Counted from the stretch's first letter, positions 9,074 through 18,136 are shown. The stretch: DNA of 50,870 bases from Porticoccaceae bacterium (GCA_017858135.1 JAFMBY010000007.1:1-50870); one strand, 5' to 3'. A program made the numbers and translations. The notes: generated from the letters alone by a model not told the origin.

Positions 9074-9718
9074 TTATTTTTCAGCGGCAGCGCGCTCTTT
9101 AGCAATTAGGAAATCCGCGACATTGAGCATGCCTTCAAAACCATTGGTCATTCGGGTACTGACCCTGTACTTGCCATTGACGATCACCTCAGGTGTTCCC
9201 TGTGTGCGATAACTGCGCATCCTGGCTTTGGCCTGATTGACCATACTACTCATGCCAAAGGAGTTATAGACCTGGGAAAATTTCTCCGCGCTGACGCCGG
9301 CTGCGACAAAAAACTTAGCCAAGTCCTGCTCCGAGCGAATGGCTTCGCGTCTGACATGAATAGCTTCAAAAATAGGCATATGTACCTTGTCTAGCACTTT
9401 GAGCAGAGTGGCGCTGTAATATGCGCGCGCATAGGCTTCCATCGCCGGCTGCCAGACCGCGGGAGTGCGCTGCATATCGACATCCGCTGCCAGTGATGCT
9501 GCCCAGGGCTCAAGCACCGACTCAAAGTTATAACAGTGGCCACAGGAGTAGGAAAATATTTCGTTGACTTCAATCTTGGACTTATCAGCCGTTCTCACCG
9601 CTTGCGGCAGAACCTCGTAGTGAACGCCAGCTTTAAATTTTTCCTCTTCAGCCGCACAGCCCAATGAAACCGGCAGCAGAAGCAGTAAAAAAACATAACT
9701 AGAAATACGTCGCAACAT
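9074..9718 (-). CDS. dsbA: Thiol:disulfide interchange protein DsbA, CGHC active site
   Basis: Periplasmic oxidoreductase that puts disulfides into exported proteins. From the chosen ATG it has 214 residues with an N-terminal signal (about 1-22). The start at 9718 is preferred because AGGAG precedes it by about 6 bp; an upstream in-frame TTG would put that Shine-Dalgarno inside the coding sequence. The active site is SCGHC (Cys59, Cys62), PDI-like rather than the CPHC of E. coli DsbA. The cis-proline loop is TQGTPEVIVNGKY. A cysteine at residue 21 (VSLGCAAEE) hints at a lipoprotein, but the -3 position is not a good lipobox. Cotranscribed with the cytochrome c4 gene, an order shared with Pseudomonas. 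Confidence 0.92.
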   Translation of the reverse strand: MLRRISSYVFLLLLLPVSLGCAAEEEKFKAGVHYEVLPQAVRTADKSKIEVNEIFSYSCGHCYNFESVLEPWAASLAADVDMQRTPAVWQPAMEAYARAYYSATLLKVLDKVHMPIFEAIHVRREAIRSEQDLAKFFVAAGVSAEKFSQVYNSFGMSSMVNQAKARMRSYRTQGTPEVIVNGKYRVSTRMTNGFEGMLNVADFLIAKERAAAEK

Positions 9719-9776
9719 AATAAACTCCTGCAAACCTGTTTAATCGTCTACCAACCCTTAAAAGGGATTTAATAAA

Positions 9777-10418
9777 TCAGTTGAGCCCTGAAATATAATT
9801 CGCTATCGCCTTGATTTCTTTATTGCTCAGTCGCTCAGCGACGCCCTGCATAATCTTGGCGTTGGCACCGCTGGCGCGCTCACCACTTTGGTACTTAAGT
9901 AGCTGGCTCTCAATATAGCCTGCATGCTGACCGCCAAGTGCGGGATAACCCGCCGGATCATTGCCTGTACCAGCCGGAGAATGGCAACCGGTGCAGGAGG
10001 GCACGCCAGTCTGCAGATTGCCACCACGATAAATATTTTCGCCAAGCTCCAAGGCTTCATCCGGATCGCTGTAGCCGATCAGAGTGATTTCTTGCGCTCC
10101 CGATATTTGGCGCTGCTGGCCATCGTAGTAAGCCGCCATGTCCTGCAGGTCCTGGTCAGAAGACGCATCGAGCAGGCCCGTCATTTCAACTATGACGCGC
10201 TCGCCAGACTGGATATTCAGCAGCTGACGGTAAAGATATTTTTCACCCAAGCCGGCTAGCTTGGGGAATGAAGAAACCATGCTGTTGCCGTCATTGCCAT
10301 GACAGCCGGCACACATTGCTACTTTGGATGTTCCTGCTGCTGCATCACCAGATGCGAAACCCTGATTAGCTGTAAATGCAGCTACCAGACAAATAATCGT
10401 TAAAAAGCTTTTTTTCAT
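9777..10418 (-). CDS. Diheme cytochrome c4
   Basis: Periplasmic electron carrier with two class I heme domains, expected to pass electrons from the bc1 complex to terminal oxidases such as the caa3-type enzyme encoded further along. It has 213 residues with a signal peptide ending near FASG (about residue 23). Heme motifs are CAGCH (36-40) and CTGCH (142-146), with candidate methionine ligands such as the IMQGV segment near the end. dsbA follows after 58 bp on the same strand. The start codon lies back to back with the engB promoter region. Confidence 0.95.
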   Translation of the reverse strand: MKKSFLTIICLVAAFTANQGFASGDAAAGTSKVAMCAGCHGNDGNSMVSSFPKLAGLGEKYLYRQLLNIQSGERVIVEMTGLLDASSDQDLQDMAAYYDGQQRQISGAQEITLIGYSDPDEALELGENIYRGGNLQTGVPSCTGCHSPAGTGNDPAGYPALGGQHAGYIESQLLKYQSGERASGANAKIMQGVAERLSNKEIKAIANYISGLN

Positions 10419-10456
10419 GGTTAATCAACTCGTGCAATCCGCTAGAATAGGTGTGG

Positions 10457-10482
10457 TCTGTACAGGTACTTTCATCTGTACA
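10457..10482. promoter_or_regulatory. Direct repeat of TCTGTACA between cytochrome c4 and engB
   Basis: TCTGTACA occurs twice (10457-10464 and 10475-10482), 18 bp start to start, in the 142-bp divergent region. Each copy contains the palindrome TGTACA. Near two-turn helical spacing suggests a paired operator. No regulator is assigned. Confidence 0.35.
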
Positions 10483-10560
10483 ATAGCCATGTCGGCTAAA
10501 GCCGGCGCATTATATACCAACATGCGCCAATTCTTACAGCGAGATAATGACCCTTTATCC

Positions 10561-11199
10561 ATGGATTCGACTCATATCGATTATAAGCGCGTAACATTTC
10601 TGACCAGTGCCCCCTCTCTCAGGCAATGCCCTGACGATAGCGGCTGTGAAATTGCCTTTGCCGGGCGCTCAAATGCGGGTAAATCTAGCGCGATCAATAC
10701 GTTGACGCGAACCCGCGGGCTGGCAAGAACCAGTAAAACGCCAGGTCGAACCCAGCTGATTAATTTCTTTGAACTGGCCGGTGGCAAACGTCTGGTTGAC
10801 CTTCCCGGATATGGCTACGCTAAAGTGCCCATCGCGATGAAGCGCGAATGGGACAAGCATCTTGCCGAGTACCTTCAGATGCGCCAGAGTCTGGCGGGCC
10901 TAGTATTGTTGATGGACATTCGCCACCCGCTGCAAGAGTTTGACCTACAGATGCTCAACTGGGCTGCACAGGCGGGGCTACCGGTCCATATCTTGCTAAC
11001 CAAATCGGATAAACTTAAGCGCGGCCCGGCTCAGAGCGCGCTCTTGATGGTTGAACGACATTTGCGCGATATGGATCCAGGCTGCACGCTGCTCAGCGCA
11101 CAGACATTTTCGTCATTAAAGAAGCAGGGGCTGCCAGAACTTGAGTCGGTGTTAGGCCATTGGATGAGCGCAGACTTTATTGATCCCTCTGCTGACTGA
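10561..11199 (+). CDS. engB: Ribosome-biogenesis GTPase EngB/YsxC
   Basis: Essential Era-like GTPase for 50S assembly. From ATG 10561 the protein has 212 residues, the usual size, with G1 GRSNAGKSS (35-43), G3 DLPGYGYAK (80-88) and G4 LLTKSDK. The frame stays open upstream to 10417, but the extra N-terminal residues are not like the family, and the homologous region begins just before VTFLTSAP. No good Shine-Dalgarno is visible, so ATG 10522 is an alternative. It is divergent from cytochrome c4 and convergent with polA, the arrangement seen in Pseudomonas. Confidence 0.93.
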   Translation: MDSTHIDYKRVTFLTSAPSLRQCPDDSGCEIAFAGRSNAGKSSAINTLTRTRGLARTSKTPGRTQLINFFELAGGKRLVDLPGYGYAKVPIAMKREWDKHLAEYLQMRQSLAGLVLLMDIRHPLQEFDLQMLNWAAQAGLPVHILLTKSDKLKRGPAQSALLMVERHLRDMDPGCTLLSAQTFSSLKKQGLPELESVLGHWMSADFIDPSAD

Positions 11200-11247
11200 C
11201 CTGCGCAGAGTTCATCAAGACATTACCCAGACAAAAAATCAGCCGAT

Positions 11248-11278
11248 AAAAAAAGCCCCGGTCCAAAGTGGACCGGGG
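11248..11278 (-). terminator. Strong intrinsic terminator of the sRNA / polA transcript
   Basis: On the minus strand CCCCGGTCC-ACTTT-GGACCGGGG (9-bp perfect stem, 11278-11256) is followed by C and seven T (11254-11248). The plus strand lacks a T-tract after the stem, so polarity is clearly leftward, toward engB. Confidence 0.88.
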
Positions 11279-11351
11279 TCTGCGTTGCCTTGCTTGGGAG
11301 TTTCAGCGTTGCAGTTGCTTAGTTGGGGGAGAGTAAGCAATCATGTCTTGC
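11248..11351 (-). ncRNA. Putative Spot 42/ErsA-position small RNA downstream of polA
   Basis: The 277-bp gap between engB and polA holds no gene, but its minus strand looks like a compact ~104-nt RNA. From the 5' end: a hairpin TTGCTTA / TAAGCAA (11340-11334 with 11321-11315) displaying a 12-nt loop rich in C (CTCTCCCCCAAC); a second exposed CTCCC near 11297-11301, in a loop closed by CTGC / GCAG; then a strong intrinsic terminator. The loop is complementary to Shine-Dalgarno cores (GGGGGAG). Location and orientation are those of E. coli spf (Spot 42) and Pseudomonas ersA, known sRNAs between polA and engB. The primary sequence was not recognised as either, so homology is inferred from position and architecture. 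The 5' end is predicted from the promoter. Confidence 0.62.
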
Positions 11352-11356
11352 ACGTA

Positions 11357-11383
11357 TTAAGACAAGCTGAAATGAAATAGTTC
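11357..11383 (-). promoter_or_regulatory. SigmaE/AlgU-like promoter candidate for the sRNA
   Basis: Minus-strand GAACTA (11383-11378), 15 bp, then TCTTAA (11362-11357) resembles the extracytoplasmic sigmaE/AlgU pattern GAACTT-N15/17-TCtrA. Start would be about 11351-11353. A dyad TGTCTT-N9-AAGACA (11344-11364) overlaps the -10 and start and could be an operator. A sigma70 reading was weaker. Confidence 0.42.
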
Positions 11384-11476
11384 ACAAATAATTTAAAAAA
11401 ATTGAAAATATTTTTAATCTTGTGGGCAAGGGTGGTTTTTACTCGCCATTTTGCGCAGTTCATCGCTTAAAAAAAG

Positions 11477-14245
11477 CTAGTGCGCCTCATCCCAGTTGTT
11501 ACCTACGCCAACATCCACAACTAATGGAACCAGGAGCTCAGCAGCATTTTCCATGCGCTCACAGAGCCCCTGCTTGATCACATCGAGTTCCGACTCCGGC
11601 ACTTCCAGCACCAATTCATCGTGCACCTGCATAATAATTTTGCTGTTCAAAGCGCTGGACTCGAGCCAGCTTTGCACGCTGATCATCGCCAACTTAATAA
11701 TATCGGCGGCGGTTCCCTGCATCGGCGCATTGATCGCGGTGCGCTCGGCAGCCTGGCGACGCATGCCATTTCTCGAGTTAATTTCCGGCAGATAGAGCCT
11801 GCGGCCAAAGAATGTCTCGACATAGCCTTTTTCAGCGGCACTGTAGCGAATATTGTTCATATAGTTTTGCACCCCCGGATAGCGGGTAAAATAGAGCTCA
11901 ATATATTCGGCCGCCTGTTTGCGGCCAATACCCAGCTGGCGTGCCAGGCCAAAGGCTGACATGCCGTAAATCAGGCCGAAGTTAATCGCCTTGGCACTGC
12001 GGCGCTGATCGCTGGTGACGGCATCCGTCTCGACACCAAAGACCTCGGCAGCGGTGGCGCGGTGGATGTCCTGTCCGGCACTAAAAGCCGCCAGCAAACT
12101 AGGATCCTGTGACAGATGGGCCATAATACGCAGCTCAATCTGTGAGTAATCCGCAGCGACCAATTTACTGCCCGGCGCGGCAATAAAGGCCTGGCGCACT
12201 CGCCGTCCTTCGGCCGTTCGCACCGGAATATTTTGCAGATTGGGATCTGATGACGACAATCGTCCAGTGGCCGTTCCCGCCTGATGGTACGAAGTATGAA
12301 TCCGCCCAGTCACCGGATTGATCATGGTTGGCAACTTGTCAGTATAAGTGGACTTTAATTTGGCCAGACCTCGATGCTCCAATAGAACCTTGGGCAGTGG
12401 ATAATCCAACGCCAGCTCTTGCAGCACTTCTTCCTTGGTCGAGGGGGCGCCTTTGGCGGTTTTCTTCAACACTGGAATCTGCAGTTTTTCAAACAGGATC
12501 TCACCCAGCTGCTTCGGTGAGGCGAGATTAAACTGCTGCCCTGCGAGATCCCAAGCCTGAGTTTCAAGCTCGGCAAGTCGCTCTGACAACTCCTGGCTCT
12601 GCTGGAATAGCAGCGTGTCATCAACCAGCGCACCGGTGCGCTCAATTCGCGACAATACCGGAACTAACGGCAGTTCGATTTCCTCGAACACTTTTTTCAG
12701 TGCTGCCTCACCCGCAACCCTTGGCCACAACACTTGATGGAGGCGCAGGGTAATATCAGCATCTTCGGCGGCGTAGGGCGCAGCCTGCTCAAGTGGTACC
12801 TGATTAAAGGTTATCTGAGCGGCACCTTTGCCGGCGACATCAGCAAATTTAATCGTTTCTTCATTTAGGTAGTTGAGTGCCAAGCTATCCATATCATGGC
12901 GGCTAGCGACCGAGTCGAGGACATAGGATTCAAGCATGGTGTCAAACGCGATACCGCGCAGCGTTATACCGTGCTGGGCCAGTACACTCATATCATACTT
13001 AAGGTTTTGACCTACTTTTGTCAGCGCAGGGTCTTCTAGATATGGTTTGAGGCTGTCGAGCACAAACTCTGGCTTAAGCTGCTCCGGGGCGCCCATATAA
13101 TCGTGGGCAAAGGGAATATAAGCGGCCTCCCCAGGGGCTGTCGAAAGCGAGATACCGACTAACTGTGCACGCATATAGTCGAGACTGGTGGTCTCTGTAT
13201 CCACAGCAACCAAGTCAGCATGGTTGATCTTTTCGATCCAGGCAGTCAATTCTGACTCGGTTAAAACAAGCTGGTAATTTTTGACGATCGCTGGCGCATC
13301 GGCAGCAGCCTCGACTAAATCATCCAGCTTAGACTCTGAGTTGGCCGCCGGCGCTGACTGTTGATTATTGTTTGTCTGAGCCTCTTCAATCCAGGATTTA
13401 AATTCCATATCTTGGAACAAACTCAGTAAAGCCGAATGATCCGGCTCGCCGTTCTTCAGCTCTGAGAGATGCACCGGCATCTCGACATCAGTTTTTATCG
13501 TCGCAAGCTTGTAGGAGAGGTAGGCGAGCTCTTTGTTTTCGGCGAGCTTCGGCGACATGGTCTTGGCGCCACGAAATCCCAATCCAGCGACCTCGTCTAA
13601 GCGCGTGTAAATGTCATCCAAGCCACCGATGCCTTGCAGCAATCCCAGTGCGGTCTTTTCACCAACCCCCGGGACGCCGGGAATGTTGTCTGATTTGTCA
13701 CCCAGCAGGGCGAGGTAATCAATAATCAATTCTGGCGAAATACCAAACTTTTCGATCACCCCTGCCCTATCCATGGTGGTGTTGTTCATGGTGTTAATCA
13801 GGGTGATATGCTCATTCACCAGCTGGGCAATGTCTTTGTCGCCGGTAGAAATAATCACCGGCTGCTCTGCGGCAGTGGCCTGCACAGCTAGCGTGCCAAT
13901 AACATCGTCCGCCTCGACGCCATCGATAATCAACATCGGCAGGCCCATGGCCTGAATAATTTCATGTATCGGCGCTATCTGCTCGCGTAAATCATCCGGC
14001 ATCGGCGGTCGGTGAGCCTTGTAGTCGCTGTAAATCTCATCGCGAAAGGTTTTACCCTTGGCATCAAAAACGACCACCACGGTGCTCTGCGGGTAGTCTT
14101 TCTGCAGACGCCGCATCATATTGATAACCCCTTTTACGGCTCCAGTCGGCTTGCCTTTGCTATTGGTCAGCGGCGGCAAGGCATGGTAAGCACGATAAAG
14201 ATAGGAAGAGCCATCGACGAGGATCAGCGGGGTAGTAGTGTCCAT
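11477..14245 (-). CDS. polA: DNA polymerase I
   Basis: Repair and Okazaki-fragment polymerase, 922 residues from ATG 14245; E. coli PolA is 928. That start is chosen because [20 protein letters not shown] aligns with the family N-terminus, while 15 extra residues upstream do not. Three domains are intact: 5'-3' exonuclease (about 1-290, with GVEADDVIG and [18 protein letters not shown]), 3'-5' proofreading exonuclease ([23 protein letters not shown] and YAAEDADIT give the DxE and downstream Asp ligands), and polymerase ([32 protein letters not shown] and VHDELVLEV). It follows znuA on the same strand and is convergent with engB. Confidence 0.97.
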   Translation of the reverse strand: MDTTTPLILVDGSSYLYRAYHALPPLTNSKGKPTGAVKGVINMMRRLQKDYPQSTVVVVFDAKGKTFRDEIYSDYKAHRPPMPDDLREQIAPIHEIIQAMGLPMLIIDGVEADDVIGTLAVQATAAEQPVIISTGDKDIAQLVNEHITLINTMNNTTMDRAGVIEKFGISPELIIDYLALLGDKSDNIPGVPGVGEKTALGLLQGIGGLDDIYTRLDEVAGLGFRGAKTMSPKLAENKELAYLSYKLATIKTDVEMPVHLSELKNGEPDHSALLSLFQDMEFKSWIEEAQTNNNQQSAPAANSESKLDDLVEAAADAPAIVKNYQLVLTESELTAWIEKINHADLVAVDTETTSLDYMRAQLVGISLSTAPGEAAYIPFAHDYMGAPEQLKPEFVLDSLKPYLEDPALTKVGQNLKYDMSVLAQHGITLRGIAFDTMLESYVLDSVASRHDMDSLALNYLNEETIKFADVAGKGAAQITFNQVPLEQAAPYAAEDADITLRLHQVLWPRVAGEAALKKVFEEIELPLVPVLSRIERTGALVDDTLLFQQSQELSERLAELETQAWDLAGQQFNLASPKQLGEILFEKLQIPVLKKTAKGAPSTKEEVLQELALDYPLPKVLLEHRGLAKLKSTYTDKLPTMINPVTGRIHTSYHQAGTATGRLSSSDPNLQNIPVRTAEGRRVRQAFIAAPGSKLVAADYSQIELRIMAHLSQDPSLLAAFSAGQDIHRATAAEVFGVETDAVTSDQRRSAKAINFGLIYGMSAFGLARQLGIGRKQAAEYIELYFTRYPGVQNYMNNIRYSAAEKGYVETFFGRRLYLPEINSRNGMRRQAAERTAINAPMQGTAADIIKLAMISVQSWLESSALNSKIIMQVHDELVLEVPESELDVIKQGLCERMENAAELLVPLVVDVGVGNNWDEAH

Positions 14246-14343
14246 ATTTTCCACAACAGGTAGCGTTAATATTGAGCCTTCAGGATACACGATTTACCTG
14301 AGTCTGTTGATAATTCGTCGGCCTTGAGGGATTGTTGAGCGTC

Positions 14344-15282
14344 TTAAAAGCAGTCTTTAAACTGCGCGACCAACGTCTGCATAAAGTGTCTATAAGCATC
14401 TTCGTTAAGGGGTTGATCCAGACCCTGGAGATCGATCACCGCGATAGGCAGGGACAACTCCTCAGCAATCACCCGAGCATCTCTGTCCGCATATTGCGGT
14501 TCGACAAAGATACAGCTGGCGGCGGACGTTATCGCCGCCTGGCGCAGGCGATATTGGCTTCTGGCGCCCTGACTGGCACCACTGGCATCGCGGATTGAAA
14601 GACCGGATTGCAGGTTGAAGACGCTAGTAAAGTGATCTAGGGCATCGTGGTGAACTAGAAACTGCTTCTCACTCAGGGGCGTCAACACCGCGGCTAGATC
14701 GGCAATTTGATCGGCGCTGATAATTTCTTTGACCGGGAGTTTAAGGCGCTGCTGGATCTCGGCTGCGATTAGATTGGCGTTGTTGGGATTAAGCCAAACG
14801 TGGGGATCTGCTCTTAGCGCACTGTGGGCACTTAATTCGCTATGGGCATTCAACCGGCTGTGGCCATGACCATGAGCGTGGTCACTATCGCCGCCGACAT
14901 TTTTCTGGCGGTCAGTATCTGTGGGCATACTCAGCGGCAACTGCATCACCGTAATACGCTTATTCTGGGGTAGTAATTGCATCGATTTGGCAATGCGGGA
15001 TTCAAACAACTCACCAATCCAAATTATCAGGCCTGCCTGATCAATTTTCTTCAGCGCGGAAACCGGCAGCGACACCTCATGGGCGGACTGCACCGCCGAT
15101 TGCAGATATTCAACTCGAGCCTGATCACCAACGGCGGACTGGGCGATAATTGCCAGGGGTTTAATGGTAGTGATAATCAGCGGTTTGGTTATTTCGGGGG
15201 CGGCAAAAACTATTTGTACCGTCAGGGCGCTGACTAAGGTAACAATTTTTAGTAAATTGTTATAATGTATCATTTTAATCAT
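14344..15282 (-). CDS. znuA: Zinc ABC transporter periplasmic binding protein ZnuA
   Basis: Captures Zn2+ in the periplasm and hands it to ZnuBC. From ATG 15282 it is 312 residues with a signal peptide ending near IVFAA (about 28); 15273 is an alternative start. Cluster A-1 metal ligands are readable as His68 (QSAHEVSL), His161 (DPHVWLN) and His211/212 (LVHHDALDH). Between them is the His/Asp-rich mobile loop typical of zinc-specific members (DHAHGHGHS, then further spaced His to about 153). It is divergent from zur-znuC-znuB across a Zur palindrome, so transcription should rise when zinc is scarce. Confidence 0.94.
   Translation of the reverse strand: MIKMIHYNNLLKIVTLVSALTVQIVFAAPEITKPLIITTIKPLAIIAQSAVGDQARVEYLQSAVQSAHEVSLPVSALKKIDQAGLIIWIGELFESRIAKSMQLLPQNKRITVMQLPLSMPTDTDRQKNVGGDSDHAHGHGHSRLNAHSELSAHSALRADPHVWLNPNNANLIAAEIQQRLKLPVKEIISADQIADLAAVLTPLSEKQFLVHHDALDHFTSVFNLQSGLSIRDASGASQGARSQYRLRQAAITSAASCIFVEPQYADRDARVIAEELSLPIAVIDLQGLDQPLNEDAYRHFMQTLVAQFKDCF
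15258..15272. promoter_or_regulatory. Possible second, weaker Zur site over the znuA start
   Basis: TGTTATA-A-TGTATCA shares 5 of 7 positions with the perfect inverted repeat and sits at the znuA start codons. A low-affinity secondary site is possible; coding constraint is an equal explanation. Confidence 0.3.
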
Positions 15283-15329
15283 TGGCAATAATGCCCCAGA
15301 GCATCGATAACGATGTGAATGAAATTTGT

Positions 15330-15346
15330 ATGTTATATTATAACAT
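15330..15346. promoter_or_regulatory. Zur box controlling znuA and zur-znuCB
   Basis: ATGTTATATTATAACAT is a perfect 17-bp palindrome (8-bp arms, central T) in the divergent znuA/zur gap. It matches the core of the gammaproteobacterial Zur operator as I recall it (TGTTATAnTATAACA). Placement between both starts suits joint repression. Confidence 0.9.
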
Positions 15347-15397
15347 TGCAATTTAATAAAACGTCATAAAACAACACTTAATCAGGCACAGAGCCCC

Positions 15398-15892
15398 ATG
15401 TTGACCAACTCTCGATTAGTTCACCAGCCCCATGATCACGGCCGCTGCATCAACGCTGCCCTAAATCGTGCCGAGGAACTATGCGCCGCCACTAAGGCGC
15501 GGCTAACACCCACGAGAAAATCGGTGCTGCAACTACTCTGGCAGAGCCATCAACCCCTTGGCGCTTATCAGCTGCAAGATCAGCTGGCTAAGCTTTCCGG
15601 CAAATCCATAGCCCCGCCGACGATCTATCGCGCCATTGAATTTCTTCTTCAGCTCGGACTGATTCACCGTATAGCTTCACTCAACGCCTATATCGGCTGC
15701 CCTTTTCCCGGCAGTGACCACAGCAATCTGTTTATGATCTGCAGTCAGTGTGGCAGCGCCGCCGAAGTGGCCCACAACAGCCTTAATGAGCTGCTGCAAA
15801 AAGCCAGCGATAAGGCTAATTTTACACTACAGAGTCAGACCTTGGAGCTTTTTGGGCTATGCCCAAACTGCACCGAACGCCCAGAGAATTGA
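15398..15892 (+). CDS. zur: Zinc uptake regulator, Fur family
   Basis: Zn2+-dependent repressor of the adjacent uptake genes. It has 164 residues: a winged helix (about 30-95, with LTPTRKSVLQLLW and PPTIYRAIEFLLQLGLIHRI) and a dimerisation domain with two CxxC pairs, CSQC (115-118) and CPNC (155-158), which hold the structural zinc. The His-containing N-terminal stretch (HQPHDHGRC) is longer than in some members. It is first in a tight plus-strand operon (znuC starts 4 bp after its stop) and lies next to the Zur palindrome, so it should autoregulate. Confidence 0.94.
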   Translation: MLTNSRLVHQPHDHGRCINAALNRAEELCAATKARLTPTRKSVLQLLWQSHQPLGAYQLQDQLAKLSGKSIAPPTIYRAIEFLLQLGLIHRIASLNAYIGCPFPGSDHSNLFMICSQCGSAAEVAHNSLNELLQKASDKANFTLQSQTLELFGLCPNCTERPEN

Positions 15893-15896
15893 CAAC

Positions 15897-16661
15897 ATGA
15901 CTAAAGCCCTTATTAGACTCGAGCACATCGGCAAATCATTTGGCTCGCGCCCAGTGCTAGAGAATATCTCTATGCAACTAATGCGCGGGGAGATTACCAC
16001 ATTGATTGGGCCCAACGGCGCCGGCAAATCCACTCTGGTGAGAATTATTCTCGGCTTACTAAAGCCCGACAGAGGCTCAGTGCAGCCCTCAGCCGAACTA
16101 AAGATCGGCTATATGCCCCAGAAGATCAATATAGATCCAACCCTGCCGATCTCAACCTGCCGATTTTTACAGCTGGCCAATACCTCCCACAGTGCCTGTC
16201 ATGCCGCACTGGAGAAGGTGGGTATAGGCCATCTGGCAACAGCGCCGGTGCAAACCCTCTCTGGCGGCGAAATGCAGCGCGCCCTGCTGGCGCGGGCGAT
16301 TGTCCGTAATCCCAACTTTTTGGTGCTTGATGAACCAGTGCAGGGGGTCGATGTCACCGGGCAGAATGCGCTGTACTCCATGATTGCCGAACTGAGTAAG
16401 TCGCTTAACTGTGGCGTGCTGATGGTCTCCCATGATCTACACCTGGTGATGTCGGCAACCGACCATGTTATTTGTCTCAATCAGCATATATGTTGCCAGG
16501 GCAATCCCGAGCAGGTCACCCAAGACCAGGCTTATATTGATATTTTTGGCCAGACGACCGCCGTTTATGCCCATCAACATGATCACCAACATAGCATTCA
16601 TGGTGAGGTTTTAGACCAACAGGGCAACCATCAACATGGGGAGGGCTGTCGCCATGACTGA
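15897..16661 (+). CDS. znuC: Zinc ABC transporter ATPase ZnuC
   Basis: Cytosolic ATPase powering zinc import, 254 residues from ATG 15897; the open frame extends upstream into zur but homology begins at MTKALIRLEHIGKSF. Motifs: Walker A GPNGAGKST (38-46), signature LSGGE (121-125), Walker B FLVLDEP (141-147) and switch His179 in VSHD. The last 30 residues are strikingly His-rich (HQHDHQHS, then NHQHGEGCRHD), a metal-binding tail also known in other ZnuC proteins. Its stop overlaps znuB by 8 bp. Confidence 0.95.
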   Translation: MTKALIRLEHIGKSFGSRPVLENISMQLMRGEITTLIGPNGAGKSTLVRIILGLLKPDRGSVQPSAELKIGYMPQKINIDPTLPISTCRFLQLANTSHSACHAALEKVGIGHLATAPVQTLSGGEMQRALLARAIVRNPNFLVLDEPVQGVDVTGQNALYSMIAELSKSLNCGVLMVSHDLHLVMSATDHVICLNQHICCQGNPEQVTQDQAYIDIFGQTTAVYAHQHDHQHSIHGEVLDQQGNHQHGEGCRHD

Positions 16662-17439
16662 TTTTCTGCTCTATGCACTGCTCGCGGGACTGGGGGTTGC
16701 AATGGTTGCCGGTCCTCTCGGCTGCTTTGTTGTCTGGCGACGCATGGCCTATTTTGGAGACACCTTGGCTCACTCGGCCTTGCTGGGGGTGTCGATCGGC
16801 GTATTACTGGGCATCAATATCAGCATTACCGTGGCAGCCATCCCACTGTTGATTGCTCTGGGTTTGGTCTATTTGGAACAGCGCGGTATTTTGTCGCTGG
16901 ATACCTTGCTCGGCATCCTCTCTCACTCCGCGCTGGCAACAGGCCTAGTGCTCATCTCTCTGCTGCCCGATGTGCGGGTCGACCTGATGTCGCTGCTATT
17001 TGGCGATCTGCTCTCGGTGACCATCAATGATCTGTGGCTGATCTATGGCGTCGCGAGCACGGTTGTTTTGCTGTTGCTATGGCTGTGGAAACCGCTCATT
17101 AATATTACCGTGCATGAGGAGTTGGCGAGTGTTGAGGGGGTCAATGTTTCCGCGGTACGCACTGCGCTAATGTTAATCACCGCACTGGTGATTGCCATTG
17201 CTATGAAGATTGTTGGTGTATTGTTGATTACCGCGCTGCTGATTATTCCGGCGGCTACTGCGCGACGCATCAGCAGTACACCGGAGCAGATGGCGGTCAT
17301 CGCCAGCCTGATTGCAATGTTAACCGTGGTGATGGGTTTAGCGATGTCTTGGTATAGCGATACGCCAGCAGGCCCGTCTATCGTGGTCTGTGGCGCGTTA
17401 CTGTTTACCCTTTCACTAGCCGTTCGGCAGCGAAGTTAA
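16654..17439 (+). CDS. znuB: Zinc ABC transporter permease ZnuB
   Basis: Inner-membrane permease of the zinc importer, 261 residues, almost wholly hydrophobic with about eight membrane segments of the ABC-3 family. ATG 16654 is chosen over 16636 because GGGGAGG (16638-16644) lies about 9 bp before it. The segment MAYFGDTLAHSALLGVSIG is the usual cytosolic coupling region. It overlaps znuC by 8 bp and ends tail to tail with sco: the sequence GTTAAC supplies the stop codons of both genes. Confidence 0.94.
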   Translation: MTDFLLYALLAGLGVAMVAGPLGCFVVWRRMAYFGDTLAHSALLGVSIGVLLGINISITVAAIPLLIALGLVYLEQRGILSLDTLLGILSHSALATGLVLISLLPDVRVDLMSLLFGDLLSVTINDLWLIYGVASTVVLLLLWLWKPLINITVHEELASVEGVNVSAVRTALMLITALVIAIAMKIVGVLLITALLIIPAATARRISSTPEQMAVIASLIAMLTVVMGLAMSWYSDTPAGPSIVVCGALLFTLSLAVRQRS

Positions 17440-18080
17440 CGCTCAAAAACGTTCTTAATTGAGCGCCAAGTTTGGCGCATAGCCACTTCACCGTGGGGGG
17501 CCTTAAAGAACCCATGGTAGTGGCCCTTTGGATTGATCAACACCACCTGAGTGCTGTGATCGACGGTGTAATTGTCATCACTCAGCTCAACTTTGGTATA
17601 GGCGATCGTCAGCTGTGTGGTGAGCTGCAAGATAGAATGGGGGCTGCCTGTCACACCGATAAAGTCATCATTGAAGTAGGGCACATACTGTGCCATTTTC
17701 TCTACCGTGTCGCGCTCAGGGTCGAGTGACACCATGACGATCTGTAACATTTCTTTTTCGCTTTCACCCAAATCTTCATACATCGCATTAAGCGTCGTCA
17801 GGGTAGTAGGGCAAATATCTGGGCAGTTGGTAAAGCCAAAAAACACAATACTCCAAACACCTTTAAAGTTGTCCAAGGTGAAGGGCTCACCATTGTGATC
17901 GACGAGATCGAAATCACTGAATATCCGCGGTGTGCTCAGTTCAATCGCGCCATTAATACGCAGATCTTCAGCCGACATCGGTACCGGTTGATTCATCTTC
18001 CAAGCAAAACCGAAAACGACTAAAACGATAAAGCAGAGTATGACGACGACGGTAAGCTTAATGCGTGCTTGTTGTTTCAT
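17436..18080 (-). CDS. SCO1/SenC/PrrC copper chaperone for cytochrome oxidase
   Basis: Membrane-anchored, periplasm-facing thioredoxin-fold protein that delivers copper to the CuA centre. From ATG 18080 (GGAG 9 bp upstream) it has 214 residues: one N-terminal membrane helix (about 8-28), the copper motif CPDIC (Cys86, Cys90) and the third ligand His175 in VDHSTQ. It is the last gene of the leftward SURF1-cyoE-sco set. A 7-bp stem CGCTCAA / TTGAGCG (17440-17465) lies over its last codons next to the convergent znuB stop. Confidence 0.94.
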   Translation of the reverse strand: MKQQARIKLTVVVILCFIVLVVFGFAWKMNQPVPMSAEDLRINGAIELSTPRIFSDFDLVDHNGEPFTLDNFKGVWSIVFFGFTNCPDICPTTLTTLNAMYEDLGESEKEMLQIVMVSLDPERDTVEKMAQYVPYFNDDFIGVTGSPHSILQLTTQLTIAYTKVELSDDNYTVDHSTQVVLINPKGHYHGFFKAPHGEVAMRQTWRSIKNVFER

Positions 18081-18136
18081 GAACATGTTCTCCAAAACTG
18101 CGTTGTGATGGCGATTGACCAGGCGAAAAAGCGTGC

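Noticed and set aside
11248-11340. A plus-strand Csr/Rsm-type RNA with GGA in the hairpin loop (GTTGGGGGAGAG)
   Set aside because: The only strong terminator has its T-tract on the minus strand, and only one GGA loop exists; Csr/Rsm sponges carry several.
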